Positions 24,266 through 32,378 are shown, counted from the first letter of the stretch. The stretch is 36,975 bases of DNA from RZYP01 sp964386405 (GCA_964386405.1 CAYLRW010000008.1:1-36975), one strand, 5' to 3'. Numbers and translations: made by a program. The notes: a model not told the origin generated them from the sequence alone.

Positions 24266-25057
24266 TCATTTTCCTTCTTTAGTCATATTAAATAAAGCTC
24301 TTTTTACAACATTTATGAACCGCTCAGAAGCCAGTTGATATACATCAGCAGATGCAACATGTTCACTGTGCGTTCTTTGCGCAACCACTCCGCAAATTGA
24401 GCCAGCTGCCAAGCCCATGCTTTGTGCCACAATAAAAAGAGTCGCGGTCTCCATTTCATAATTGCAAGCTCCTAAAGCTTGCCATTCTTTTAACGAACCC
24501 TGCAAAGCTCGCGATACATAACCAGTAAAACTGTCATAACGTTCCTGTCCAGGCCAAAAAGTGTCCGACGAAACAGAAATACCAACATGATAAGGCACTT
24601 CGACCTCGCCAGCTGCTTCCACAAGGGCATTCGTAAGTTTCAAAGACGCAACTGCAGGAAACTCAATCGGCGCATAATGCCTGGAGGCGCCATCAAGACG
24701 CACAGCAGCATTATTAATAACGACATCGCCTAATTTGATTTTTTCCTGAATAGAACCTGTTGTACCAACTCTTATAAATTTTTTAATCCCTATCCTGGCG
24801 AATTCTTCCATGCCGATACTTACCGAAGGTCCGCCCATACCAGTCGAACAGACAAGAATCGGTTTGCCGTTAATATATGTAAGCCAACTTGTATATTCCC
24901 TGTGGCTGGCGATAAATTCGGCTTCTCCAAATGCTTTAGCCAGTACTTCTACCCTGCCCGGATCTCCTGGTAAAATCGCATACTCTGCTTTTTTGATCAT
25001 TGAAGTAGAAAGACCTGTATGATACAGAACTTCATTAAAAGCTGCTAAGTTTCCCAT
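24266..25057 (-). CDS. udp: Uridine phosphorylase
   Basis: A 263-residue PNP_UDP family enzyme that cleaves uridine with phosphate to uracil and ribose 1-phosphate. It has LPGDPGRVE, SHREYTSW, CSTGMGGPS, RVGTTGSIQ, the RLDGASRHYAP block, SSDTFWPGQERYD and NYEMETATLF, all close to the E. coli Udp pattern. GAAGGTGA lies six bases upstream of the ATG. It heads udp-deoB-(exported protein). Thymidine or deoxyuridine may also be used. Confidence 0.93.
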   Translation of the reverse strand: MGNLAAFNEVLYHTGLSTSMIKKAEYAILPGDPGRVEVLAKAFGEAEFIASHREYTSWLTYINGKPILVCSTGMGGPSVSIGMEEFARIGIKKFIRVGTTGSIQEKIKLGDVVINNAAVRLDGASRHYAPIEFPAVASLKLTNALVEAAGEVEVPYHVGISVSSDTFWPGQERYDSFTGYVSRALQGSLKEWQALGACNYEMETATLFIVAQSMGLAAGSICGVVAQRTHSEHVASADVYQLASERFINVVKRALFNMTKEGK

Positions 25058-25144
25058 GCTATCACCTTCTTTTAAAAAACTACTATTCTTTTAATATTCG
25101 CTATCAACATGACAGTACCTTCCAAAGTATATGAAAAAGAAAAA

Positions 25145-25169
25145 TACCCGCAGCATCATGCAACGGGTA
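25145..25169 (-). terminator. Terminator of lspA-rluD-pyrR
   Basis: TACCCG/CGGGTA outer stem with an inner GCAT/ATGC pair, followed on the minus strand by TTTTTCTTTTTC, directly after pyrR. Confidence 0.85.
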
Positions 25170-25175
25170 TAATAA

Positions 25176-25730
25176 TCAATCTTCAGCTATTTCACTTATT
25201 ACAACTTCGTCCACTTTGTCACTTTCCATAAGTGTCACGTCGATTATTTCTTTTTGTGCAGTTGGCACATTTTTACCGACGAAATCCGCTCTGATAGGAA
25301 GTTCTTTGTGTCCGCGGTCAATTAACACAGCAAGTTCAATCGCTTTCGGCCGCCCCATATCAATTAAAGCATCCAAGGCAGCTCTGATTGTACGTCCTGT
25401 GTAAAGCACATCATCGACAAGAATAATTACCTTACCGCTGATATTAAAATCCAGCTCCGTGCCATGAACTATTGGATTGTAAGCCAAGGTCGATAAGTCG
25501 TCACGATAAAGAGTGATGTCCAAAAAACCTACTGGCACTTTCACGTTTTCAATGTTTTCGATTTCTTTCGCAATACGCTGCGCCAAAGGTACGCCACGTG
25601 TGCGAATACCCACCATGATGATATTTTCAACGCCCTTGTTCTTTTCAATAATTTCATGAGCAATACGCACGATTGCACGACGCATTGCAGCGGCATCCAT
25701 TATAACATTTTTCTTTACCAGTCTGCTCAT
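25176..25730 (-). CDS. pyrR: Bifunctional pyr operon attenuation protein / uracil phosphoribosyltransferase
   Basis: A 184-residue PyrR, which binds pyr mRNA in the presence of UMP and causes termination; most also have weak uracil phosphoribosyltransferase activity. The PRPP-binding motif is VIILVDDVLYTGRTIRAA, and MDAAAMRRAIVRIAHEI is the usual N-terminal helix. ATG at 25730 is used, eight bases after GGAGG; the upstream TTG overlaps that site. It is the last gene after lspA and rluD. No pyr biosynthesis genes are in this window, so its targets are elsewhere. Confidence 0.95.
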   Translation of the reverse strand: MSRLVKKNVIMDAAAMRRAIVRIAHEIIEKNKGVENIIMVGIRTRGVPLAQRIAKEIENIENVKVPVGFLDITLYRDDLSTLAYNPIVHGTELDFNISGKVIILVDDVLYTGRTIRAALDALIDMGRPKAIELAVLIDRGHKELPIRADFVGKNVPTAQKEIIDVTLMESDKVDEVVISEIAED

Positions 25731-25754
25731 AGCTGATACCTCCAATATTTAACT

Positions 25755-26705
25755 TTAAAACTGACCATTTCTTAAACGCGTAATTATTTTCTTCATATCT
25801 TCCGGAATTGGCGCTGTAAAAAACATTTCCTCGCCTGTACGAGGATGTTTAAAAGTTAATTCATAAGAATGTAAGGCTTGTCCATTAATGGCAAAAGGTG
25901 TTTTCTGTGGAGAATATTTAGGATCACCAACAACGGGATAACCCAGATATTCCATATGCACACGAATCTGATGCGTACGACCTGTCAGCAAGCGGCACTG
26001 CAAAAGCGTAAAACGGCCAAAGCGCTCCAGCACTTCGTATTCAGTAATAGCTTCTCTGCCATTTTTACTGACTACAGACATTTTTTTTCTATCTTTACTG
26101 TCACGTCCAATTAACGTTTCAATGCGGCCGCTATCTTGTTTAACGTTACCACGAACGACAACAAGATAAGTTCTTCTTGCACTTTTAGTCTGAATTTGTT
26201 CTGACAAAGAAGTATGTGCAGCATCATTCTTAGCAACAATCATAACTCCGGAAGTATCTTTATCCAAACGATGGACGATCCCAGGGCGAATTACCCCATT
26301 AATTCCGGAAAGATTTTTGCAGTGATAAAGAAGAGCATTAACAAGCGTCCCGGTATAATTGCCAGCAGCCGGATGCACTACCATGCCCCGAGCTTTATTG
26401 ACAACGACGACATCTTGGTCTTCATATAAAATATCAAGCGGAATATTTTCCGCAATCAATTCTAACGGAACAGCTTCCTGATAGCGAATAACAAAGTTTT
26501 CTCCATCCTTGACCTTGTGATTAGCCTTAACAACTTTCTGTCCGACTGTTATGCGCTCTGCATCCATCATCTTTTGTATATTAGCACGCGACAAGTTCAG
26601 TTTTTCAGCAAGAAAGACATCTGCTCTTTTGCCCGCGTCTTCAAGCGCAGCGGTTTCTGTTTCAATTAGTTCGTTTTCTGTAATTCCATCTTTATCGTAC
26701 TCCAT
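25755..26705 (-). CDS. rluD: RluD-type 23S rRNA pseudouridine synthase
   Basis: A 316-residue RluA/RluD-family enzyme. The S4 domain (KRADVFLAEKLNLSRANIQKM) is followed by the catalytic core: VVNKARGMVVHP, GIVHRLDKDTSGVMIVAK with the catalytic aspartate, and TGRTHQIRVHMEYLGYPVVGDPKY. It sits between lspA and pyrR, as in Bacillus (ylyB). ATG at 26705 is preferred, with AGTAGGG eight bases upstream; the gene start overlaps the lspA end by 40 bases. Confidence 0.93.
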   Translation of the reverse strand: MEYDKDGITENELIETETAALEDAGKRADVFLAEKLNLSRANIQKMMDAERITVGQKVVKANHKVKDGENFVIRYQEAVPLELIAENIPLDILYEDQDVVVVNKARGMVVHPAAGNYTGTLVNALLYHCKNLSGINGVIRPGIVHRLDKDTSGVMIVAKNDAAHTSLSEQIQTKSARRTYLVVVRGNVKQDSGRIETLIGRDSKDRKKMSVVSKNGREAITEYEVLERFGRFTLLQCRLLTGRTHQIRVHMEYLGYPVVGDPKYSPQKTPFAINGQALHSYELTFKHPRTGEEMFFTAPIPEDMKKIITRLRNGQF

Positions 26706-27112
26706 AAAATCAACCCTACTCCCAAACATATAGCGATATCGGCCACATTAAAAATCGGCCAGATGCGTAAATCAAAAAAATCTATTACCAACCCTATCCT
26801 TATACGGTCAATCAGATTACCCAATGCACCGCCGGCAAAGAGTGCTATGCCAAACTGAACCATTCTAGTTTCAGACAGAATAACATGTCTGTAGTAAAAC
26901 AAAAATGCCAGCACGGCAAGAGCCGTAAGGACAAAAAACCAGCGATTATTTTCCAAAATACCAAAAGCTGCACCAGGATTTAAAATAAAAGTTAAATGAA
27001 AAATTCCATCAACAATTGGAATGCTCATTCCTTCAATCATTTTACTGGCTACTATATATTTTGTAAATTGGTCAACAATTACAACTAATGCAGCAATCAT
27101 TATTAATAGCAT
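26666..27112 (-). CDS. lspA: Lipoprotein signal peptidase II
   Basis: A 148-residue, four-helix membrane aspartic protease that removes signal peptides from prolipoproteins. It has the family motifs VDQFTKYIV, FILNPGAAFG, GGALGNLIDRI with the first catalytic aspartate and VIDFFD...FNVADIAICLG with the second. It can process lipoproteins such as BtuF in this window. AGGGTGA precedes the ATG by four bases; a TTGTTG/TATAAT promoter lies just upstream. Confidence 0.95.
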   Translation of the reverse strand: MLLIMIAALVVIVDQFTKYIVASKMIEGMSIPIVDGIFHLTFILNPGAAFGILENNRWFFVLTALAVLAFLFYYRHVILSETRMVQFGIALFAGGALGNLIDRIRIGLVIDFFDLRIWPIFNVADIAICLGVGLILWSTIKMELQKTN

Positions 27113-27144
27113 CTATTCACCCTACCACATGAAATTAATAATTA

Positions 27145-27173
27145 ATTATAACAGAAAAAGAGAATGACAACAA
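27145..27173 (-). promoter_or_regulatory. Promoter of lspA-rluD-pyrR
   Basis: TTGTTG (27168-27173), 17 bases, TATAAT (27145-27150) on the minus strand, 33 bases before lspA. Confidence 0.65.
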
Positions 27174-27210
27174 CTCTGCATAGCAGTCAAGATATAAGTA
27201 AAATAAAGAA

Positions 27211-27243
27211 AAAGCGTTATCCCTGTAAAAGAGATAACGCTTT
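27211..27243 (-). terminator. Terminator after the acyl-CoA dehydrogenase gene
   Basis: An 11-pair stem AAAGCGTTATC/GATAACGCTTT with an 11-base loop and TTTCTTTATTTT on the minus strand. Confidence 0.88.
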
Positions 27244-27263
27244 TGTGACAGAATAATTATAAA

Positions 27264-28397
27264 TTAGTACAGAATTTTATTAGCAATGACCAATCTTTGA
27301 ATCTGGTTGGTTCCTTCGTAAATTTGCATGATTTTAGCATCACGCATCATTTTTTCAACAGGATATTCTCTTGAATAGCCATAACCGCCCATAATCTGAA
27401 CAGCATCTGTGGTAACCTGCATTGCTACGTCAGCAGCATAACATTTTGCCATGGCAGCTTCTTTTGTAAAATTCATCCCTTGATCACGCATCCAGCATAC
27501 TTTTTGCACCATCAAACGTGCTGTCTCTACTTTGATTGCCATATCAGCAACCATTGCCTGTATCATTTGGAAAGAAGCGATTGGCTGACCAAATTGCTTT
27601 CTTTCTTTTGCATATTTTACTGCTACATCAAGTGCTGCCTGCGCAAGACCTACAGAAACAGCCCCAACGAATGGGCGAGCCGAATCCAAAGTAGTCATTG
27701 CAATACGGAAGCCTTCACCTTCACGACCAACACGGTTTTTAGCTGGGATAACAACATCCTGCAGAATTAATTCGCAAGTATTGGAAGGGCGAATACCCAT
27801 TTTGTCTTCCTTTTTACCAACTTTAAAACCTGGAGTGCCTTTTGGCACAATAAAAGCAGTCAAACCACGAATGCCGCCGCTTTTTCTGGTGTTAGCAAAT
27901 ACTAAGAAAGTATCTGCGATACCAGCATTGGTAATAAAAGCTTTTGAGCCATTAAGAATATAATTATCGCCATCCTTAACAGCTGTAGTTGATACACCGC
28001 CTGCGTCAGAACCAGCGTTAGGTTCTGTTAAAGCAAAGGCAGCCAAGCCGCCTTCATTTAGAAGATTGCAATGCTCGACCTTTTGCTCTTCGCTGCCGCT
28101 TAGCAAAATAGGATAAGACGCCAAAGAATTTGCCGCCATGGAAGTGGCAATACCGGCACAGCCTTTGCCCAATTCTTCATAAATCATAGCAACTGTTACG
28201 CTGTCCAAACCAGGTCCACCATATTCTTCTGGAACGATAAGATTCAAAAGCCCCATATCTGCGGCCTTCTCCATCAAGCCAGGCATAGCCTCATTATTCC
28301 TGTCCATCTCACCAGCAAATGGAGTAATTTCCTTGTTTACAAACTCGCGTACCATTTCCTGTAATTCTAATTGGTCTTCATTTAAAGCAAAATCCAT
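27264..28397 (-). CDS. Acyl-CoA dehydrogenase, butyryl-CoA dehydrogenase type
   Basis: A 377-residue FAD flavoenzyme that makes or reduces the alpha-beta double bond of an acyl-CoA. It has ALTEPNAGSDAGG (FAD/substrate region), GSKAFITNAG, the FGQPIASFQMIQ motif, and the C-terminal MQIYEGTNQIQRLVI where the glutamate is the catalytic base of short-chain types. Length and motifs fit bcd-type enzymes; no etfA/etfB, crotonase or thiolase genes lie next to it, so butyrate formation cannot be claimed. It follows a PaaI-type thioesterase by 72 bases on the same strand. Confidence 0.9.
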   Translation of the reverse strand: MDFALNEDQLELQEMVREFVNKEITPFAGEMDRNNEAMPGLMEKAADMGLLNLIVPEEYGGPGLDSVTVAMIYEELGKGCAGIATSMAANSLASYPILLSGSEEQKVEHCNLLNEGGLAAFALTEPNAGSDAGGVSTTAVKDGDNYILNGSKAFITNAGIADTFLVFANTRKSGGIRGLTAFIVPKGTPGFKVGKKEDKMGIRPSNTCELILQDVVIPAKNRVGREGEGFRIAMTTLDSARPFVGAVSVGLAQAALDVAVKYAKERKQFGQPIASFQMIQAMVADMAIKVETARLMVQKVCWMRDQGMNFTKEAAMAKCYAADVAMQVTTDAVQIMGGYGYSREYPVEKMMRDAKIMQIYEGTNQIQRLVIANKILY

Positions 28398-28469
28398 TTT
28401 GTCCTCCTACTTCCAGGCCGAAGCCGTGTATTTATGTCTTTTTTATTTTTCACATAACAATGGTTAATT

Positions 28470-28907
28470 TTACCATTTTCTAGGGATTTCGTCAAAAAAA
28501 CCGTCAACTGACATAGTAGTTAGTGCTGAAGCAATAAGAAAACCAGTCTCGTCCTTTATTTCTGATGCTATTACCATTGTCCTGCGTCCATGATGTTTAA
28601 TGACACTGTTAACTTCTACTATCTTGCAAGTAGAAATACCTTTTGTCAAATTCACACTAAAGCTTAAAGTTCCCGCCCTGACTCCAACGCTTGCGCCTGT
28701 AACTTTTGAAGCAACATCGATCAATGCTGTAAGAACACCGCTTTGTACAAAACCTTGCTTACTGAGATGTCTTGTTGGTTCAATGCTAAGACTAACCTTT
28801 GCGCTGCCGCAACAGATTTCATCAATCTTTATATGAGAAAAAACAGGCACAAAGATGGCCTTGTCATAAATATCCATAACAAGATTGGAAATACTTGGTG
28901 AGCTCAA
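28470..28907 (-). CDS. PaaI-like hotdog-fold thioesterase
   Basis: A protein of about 145 residues with the hotdog pattern HLSKQGFVQSGVLTALIDVA, equivalent to the PaaI site where most members have VHGG; here the histidine is replaced (VQSG). GTLSFSVNLTKG and RRTMVIASEIKDE are the following strands. It probably hydrolyses a small acyl-CoA or clears misacylated CoA. TTG at 28907 is chosen because GAAGGTG lies eight bases before it; the frame stays open further up but into the preceding gene. It lies between a wall-domain gene and the acyl-CoA dehydrogenase. Confidence 0.75.
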   Translation of the reverse strand: MSSPSISNLVMDIYDKAIFVPVFSHIKIDEICCGSAKVSLSIEPTRHLSKQGFVQSGVLTALIDVASKVTGASVGVRAGTLSFSVNLTKGISTCKIVEVNSVIKHHGRRTMVIASEIKDETGFLIASALTTMSVDGFFDEIPRKW

Positions 28908-28923
28908 ATCTCTGACACCTTCT

Positions 28924-29505
28924 CTACATAGTATAAATAAGCAAAGACTTGCAACCAAACTGTAAGGCTTCGGCTCTGCTATCAAAGGCTATATCAATAA
29001 TATTACCCTTAATAGAGCCACCTATATCAGCCGCAACCGCTTTTCCATATCCTGGAATGTAAATATCCGTACCAAGAGGTATTGTTCCAGGATCAACGGC
29101 AATGATACCCTTACGGACAGCAAGCCCTGTAGCGGTTGTACCGCCGCAGCCAGGATCCTGAGAAGAATATGCTGTTGCCTCTACGAAAAAATGATGCTTA
29201 AACTTTGAAAAATCAAGTTTGCTTTCCTTCGCAAGAAGATCTTCTAATTCCTTAGTGACAACACCATCCTGCGGCTTATTCATTTTACGTTGAAAATCTT
29301 TAACAGCCATTTCTGTCATAGAGCCAAAATCTTGGTCAATAGTGCCGTCATAAAGTTTTATTTCCCATAACATTGCCTGTACCTGCCCAACAATTTCTTC
29401 GTTCATACCGCGCTTGGCAATAATTTCTGAAGAAGAAAACCCAATGGCAGGAAAAAGAAATAATATGAACAAACTAATTAAAAAGATGTTGAAAGGTTTT
29501 TTCAT
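28924..29505 (-). CDS. Exported 3D-domain protein with peptidoglycan-binding domain
   Basis: A 193-residue protein with a signal peptide (MKKPFNIFLIS followed by a hydrophobic run and FSSSE), a PG_binding_1 domain (VQAMLWEIKLYDGTIDQDFG to VTKELEDLL), and a C-terminal 3D domain: TAYSSQDPGCGG, VDPGTIPLGTDIYIPGYG and ADIGGSIKGNIIDIAF. The three aspartates for which the domain is named are present. Such proteins are lytic transglycosylase-like wall enzymes (YabE/YocH-like). ATG at 29505 has GGGAGG five bases upstream. It has its own promoter at 29566-29594. Confidence 0.88.
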   Translation of the reverse strand: MKKPFNIFLISLFILFLFPAIGFSSSEIIAKRGMNEEIVGQVQAMLWEIKLYDGTIDQDFGSMTEMAVKDFQRKMNKPQDGVVTKELEDLLAKESKLDFSKFKHHFFVEATAYSSQDPGCGGTTATGLAVRKGIIAVDPGTIPLGTDIYIPGYGKAVAADIGGSIKGNIIDIAFDSRAEALQFGCKSLLIYTM

Positions 29506-29565
29506 TTCAGCCTCCCATACCAAACTTTTTTAGCAAAATACACCAATTTTGCAAATACACTGTCC

Positions 29566-29594
29566 ATTTTAGCATATTTATGTTCAGGCCTCAA
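29566..29594 (-). promoter_or_regulatory. Promoter of the 3D-domain gene
   Basis: TTGAGG (29589-29594), 17 bases, TAAAAT (29566-29571), the latter preceded by TGC as in an extended -10, on the minus strand. Confidence 0.6.
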
Positions 29595-29607
29595 TATTTT
29601 TCAAAAA

Positions 29608-29632
29608 AAACAGGCGGCTGCGCCGCCTGTTT
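29608..29632 (-). terminator. Terminator after glutamine synthetase
   Basis: AAACAGGCGGC/GCCGCCTGTTT stem with a three-base loop and a run of Ts on the minus strand, 14 bases after the stop codon. Confidence 0.92.
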
Positions 29633-29645
29633 AATAGTTCCAGCA

Positions 29646-31550
29646 TTAATCAATAATGTTTAATTTGTAGTCATGATACAAAGCTCTGAGTTCTGCCATC
29701 TTAGCAGCCATTTCCAATTGCAAATCGGAAGCTTTCGCAAAATCTTCTTCACGAACTGCTTTGCGGATTTGCGTTGCCAGACAAAGTCCATCTGCACTAT
29801 CTTTAAATAAGAAACGTCTGACTTCAGCAATCTTGTTCCAAAGTTCATCATCCCAAACAGATTCGCCTTCTTCATGCATGCAGTACATTTCTAATACTTC
29901 AGCAAGATTATCAGGAAGAATGCGGTTAACCAGTTCTGTCTTCCAACGAATTAAAGCACCTTGTACGAAAGAATCTACAAAAGCCGGTTTAATAATGTTG
30001 TCTTTCGTAAGAACGGCTGTCTTTTCTGGATGTTCTTTGAAGGCACACATATTTTCCCAAACAGTTGCTGGTGGTTTGCCAAAGAGCTTATTGCGTTGTT
30101 CATCTGAGAAGTCCTCAAAAACATCTTCTTCTGTACGATATTCTCTCTCCTTTTCAAGGTAGAAACCTTCCGTACCGTGTTTTTTGGACAATTCAGCACA
30201 TAAACCATCTAAGTCTTTGCCTGATTCCAAAGCTGCTTTGATGCCATCCATCATACCAAGATAAAATGCAGCTAAAGCTAAATAAGTATTAGTATAAGGA
30301 TTTGGAGAACGCATTTCAAAGCGAGTTGCCATTGGGTTATCAATATCACGAACCAAACCAGCCAAAATAGTTCTGTTACGGGAAGGTACATCTGGAGTAT
30401 GTCCTAAAGAAGTAACTATACAAATAGGTGCTTCGAAACCAGGTTTCAAACGATTCAGCGAATCATTGGTCGAAGAAACAAAAGGATTAATGACCTCATA
30501 ATTTTTCAGCAAGCCCATAATAGCGCCATACCCAATTGCAGAAAGGAATTCTTTCTTCATATCAGTCGGTGACATGAGATTGACAACTTTGCCATTATTT
30601 AATTTTGCCGCAAGACCAACATGAGTGTGCTCACCGCTGCCAGCAACTCCCGGAATTGGTTTAGCTTGGAAAGATACTTCCAAACCATTCATACGGAAAA
30701 TTTCTTTAACGACTATACGGGCCAAAAGCTCATTATCAGCTGTTTGCAAGCCAAAGCTGTATTTCCAGTCAATTTCCAGCTGTTCCATGACATGTGTCAT
30801 ATGACCAGCTTCATCCATTTGGCCTCTTACGCCACCAACCTCTTTATGTCCCATTTCTGGTCCCAGACCATAAAGCTCAAGTGCTTCTACAGCTTGTTCC
30901 ATAGCCGTACGCACATTACCGCGGGTTCTTTGCCAATATTGTTCCTGCATCATTTGAGAAGAAGACAGTGCTTCGATAGGAGCGTCTTCACGCGGAGATT
31001 TAACCCAGAATTCCAGTTCTGTCGCACAGGTAAAAATAATGTCAGAGATTTCGCTGGCGTCAATATGTTCTAAGCCATAAATTTTTGGATTCTTTTTGCA
31101 CAAAGCGAGTAATTCGGTACGCACATGCTCCAAGGTGTTCTTTAAAATAGAACGTGAATCTACAAAAACGTCATTATGAATCAAGAAACTCGGGATACGC
31201 AGTGTACCAACCATCTTTCCAGTCTCTGCGTCAAAATGTTCGCAATTGTAGTCAACAAACCAGTTTGTATCATTGTCGGTGATCATATCAACACGTGCAT
31301 TGTTAAGGGAAGCGATACCAGGCATAACAACCGAAGAACCATCTGTTTGCGGGCCATGTTCATACAAAAATACATCTAAATCCTCAATAAACAGAGAAAT
31401 AGGAATTTTTTCATCTGTATCATTACCGGCGAAATCAATACCAACAAAAGAAACGAACTTTATTTCCGGATGAAGCTCCAACAAAGAAATTAAATCCTCT
31501 TTGTTATGTTGGGCAGGTGGAATCACATAAAGTAAATCTGATTTTTTCAT
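29646..31550 (-). CDS. glnA: Glutamine synthetase with long C-terminal extension
   Basis: A 634-residue glutamine synthetase that joins ammonia to glutamate using ATP. Signature blocks are present: ATELEFWV (metal glutamate), GSGEHTHVGLAA, TNDSLNRLKPGFEAP and RFEMRSPNPYTNTYLALAAF. The catalytic part covers about residues 1-450. The last ~180 residues form an extra helical region (from about SKKHGTEGF) not found in the ordinary 440-470-residue type I enzyme. It is shorter than type III (about 700-730). Long enzymes of this size occur in Clostridia. GAGGAGG lies seven bases before the ATG. It is preceded by a leader with a terminator and small ORF. Confidence 0.9.
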   Translation of the reverse strand: MKKSDLLYVIPPAQHNKEDLISLLELHPEIKFVSFVGIDFAGNDTDEKIPISLFIEDLDVFLYEHGPQTDGSSVVMPGIASLNNARVDMITDNDTNWFVDYNCEHFDAETGKMVGTLRIPSFLIHNDVFVDSRSILKNTLEHVRTELLALCKKNPKIYGLEHIDASEISDIIFTCATELEFWVKSPREDAPIEALSSSQMMQEQYWQRTRGNVRTAMEQAVEALELYGLGPEMGHKEVGGVRGQMDEAGHMTHVMEQLEIDWKYSFGLQTADNELLARIVVKEIFRMNGLEVSFQAKPIPGVAGSGEHTHVGLAAKLNNGKVVNLMSPTDMKKEFLSAIGYGAIMGLLKNYEVINPFVSSTNDSLNRLKPGFEAPICIVTSLGHTPDVPSRNRTILAGLVRDIDNPMATRFEMRSPNPYTNTYLALAAFYLGMMDGIKAALESGKDLDGLCAELSKKHGTEGFYLEKEREYRTEEDVFEDFSDEQRNKLFGKPPATVWENMCAFKEHPEKTAVLTKDNIIKPAFVDSFVQGALIRWKTELVNRILPDNLAEVLEMYCMHEEGESVWDDELWNKIAEVRRFLFKDSADGLCLATQIRKAVREEDFAKASDLQLEMAAKMAELRALYHDYKLNIID

Positions 31551-31592
31551 TTAACTTCCTCCTCGATCAAATAATATTCACTTATAGTAATA

Positions 31593-31653
31593 AAAAAAAC
31601 GAAAGGGACCTTTCAATCATCTGCACAGGCACAACAAAAGAAAGGTCCCCTTT
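31593..31653 (-). terminator. Leader terminator ahead of glutamine synthetase
   Basis: On the minus strand AAAGGGGACCTTTC (31640-31653) pairs with GAAAGGTCCCTTT (31602-31614), loop of 25 bases, then eight Ts. It lies about 45 bases before the gene, so transcription must pass it to express the enzyme. Confidence 0.88.
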
Positions 31654-31726
31654 GACCTAGCATAATTATACACAAAAGCAGTCCAGCTGTCCAGTATACC
31701 GCCATTAAATTATCGACCATGCACAT
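31613..31726 (-). CDS. 37-residue leader peptide upstream of glutamine synthetase
   Basis: A small ORF with GGAGG four bases upstream of ATG at 31726 (a second ATG at 31720 is 10 bases away). It has a short hydrophobic segment (AGLLLCIIML), then GQRGPFF and a cysteine-rich end CCACADD. Its one Gln codon (CAA, 31652-31654) sits at the 5' edge of the terminator stem and its stop codon lies on the 3' arm. The geometry suits translation-dependent attenuation, but translation is inferred only. No homologue is recognised. Confidence 0.5.
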   Translation of the reverse strand: MCMVDNLMAVYWTAGLLLCIIMLGQRGPFFCCACADD

Positions 31727-31833
31727 CCTACCTCCGCTCTGAGCTTTCCAGCAACTATTCCATTATCAGCTTTTGTCCTTCTCCTGCAACGCATCGGTTT
31801 TATCAAGGCAATATTAATTTTGGTTATACTTTA

Positions 31834-31862
31834 ATTGTAAGAAGATGACAGGCAAAAATCAA
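31834..31862 (-). promoter_or_regulatory. Promoter of the glutamine synthetase leader
   Basis: TTGATT (31857-31862), 17 bases, TACAAT (31834-31839) on the minus strand. This puts the RNA start near 31827, giving a leader of about 275 bases. The part between the promoter and the small ORF is GC-richer and has several complementary segments but matches no leader family that I can name. Confidence 0.65.
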
Positions 31863-31974
31863 GTATGTTGTCTGAAAATTACGATATATTTTGTAATTTA
31901 TTATTTATTTACAAATATGAGCATTCCAAAATCTATGTGATGACTTCGCAACCAGCTTCAGCAGCAAAAATAAT

Positions 31975-32004
31975 TTGTTATCTGACAGGCATGGATGATA
32001 TAAT
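31975..32004 (+). promoter_or_regulatory. Promoter of the 51-residue ORF
   Basis: TTGTTA (31975-31980), 18 bases, TATAAT (31999-32004) on the plus strand, 33 bases before the start codon of the small gene. Confidence 0.65.
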
Positions 32005-32036
32005 ATTTTTTGAAGTAAAGAAAAAGGGATGATGGC

Positions 32037-32192
32037 GTGAAGCGTAAAATTAGTCTGATTATCTTAATCATATTGGTATTAATAAGTATTGGTTACAGAC
32101 CAAATGCCGAAGAACTGGAAGAGCAGGCTCAAAAAGCGGAACAAGAAGCAATGAGTAATAAAATCAACATAATGATGCAACTTTTAAAATAG
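32037..32192 (+). CDS. 51-residue exported or membrane-anchored peptide
   Basis: Starts at GTG with AAAGGGATGATGGC upstream. The first 20 residues form a basic start (KRK) and a hydrophobic helix (ISLIILIILVLISIGY), followed by PNAEELEEQAQKAEQEAM, a charged helix likely to be a coiled coil. A promoter (31975-32004) and a terminator (32204-32226) frame it, so it is probably a real gene. No family recognised. Confidence 0.65.
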   Translation: MKRKISLIILIILVLISIGYRPNAEELEEQAQKAEQEAMSNKINIMMQLLK

Positions 32193-32203
32193 TCATCAAA
32201 ACT

Positions 32204-32227
32204 CTCGGTTGCTCGCCGAGGGTTTTT
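32204..32227 (+). terminator. Terminator of the 51-residue ORF
   Basis: CTCGG (32204-32208) pairs with CCGAG (32216-32220), followed by GG and seven Ts on the plus strand, 11 bases after the stop. Confidence 0.8.
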
Positions 32228-32261
32228 TTATTTGGAGATTGATACTTCTTTATAAATATAA

Positions 32262-32292
32262 AAAACCGCATTCGATTATCGAATGCGGTTTT
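32262..32292 (-). terminator. Terminator of the gltX/tRNA-Gln/tRNA-Glu unit
   Basis: A near-perfect 15-pair stem AAAACCGCATTCGAT/ATCGAATGCGGTTTT with a one-base loop centre, followed by a T run on the minus strand. Confidence 0.88.
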
Positions 32293-32300
32293 GCTTTTAG

Positions 32301-32375
32301 TGGTAGCCCCAAGGGGAATTGAACCCCTGACTCCGCCTTGAGAGGGCAGCGTCTTAACCACTTGACCATGGGGCC
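32301..32375 (-). tRNA. tRNA-Glu (anticodon CTC)
   Basis: Cloverleaf on the minus strand: acceptor GGCCCCA/TGGGGCT, anticodon loop CTCTCAA, T arm GGGGTTCAATTCCCC, encoded CCA. It reads GAG codons. It follows tRNA-Gln after three bases and lies downstream of gltX. Confidence 0.95.
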
Positions 32376-32378
32376 GTT

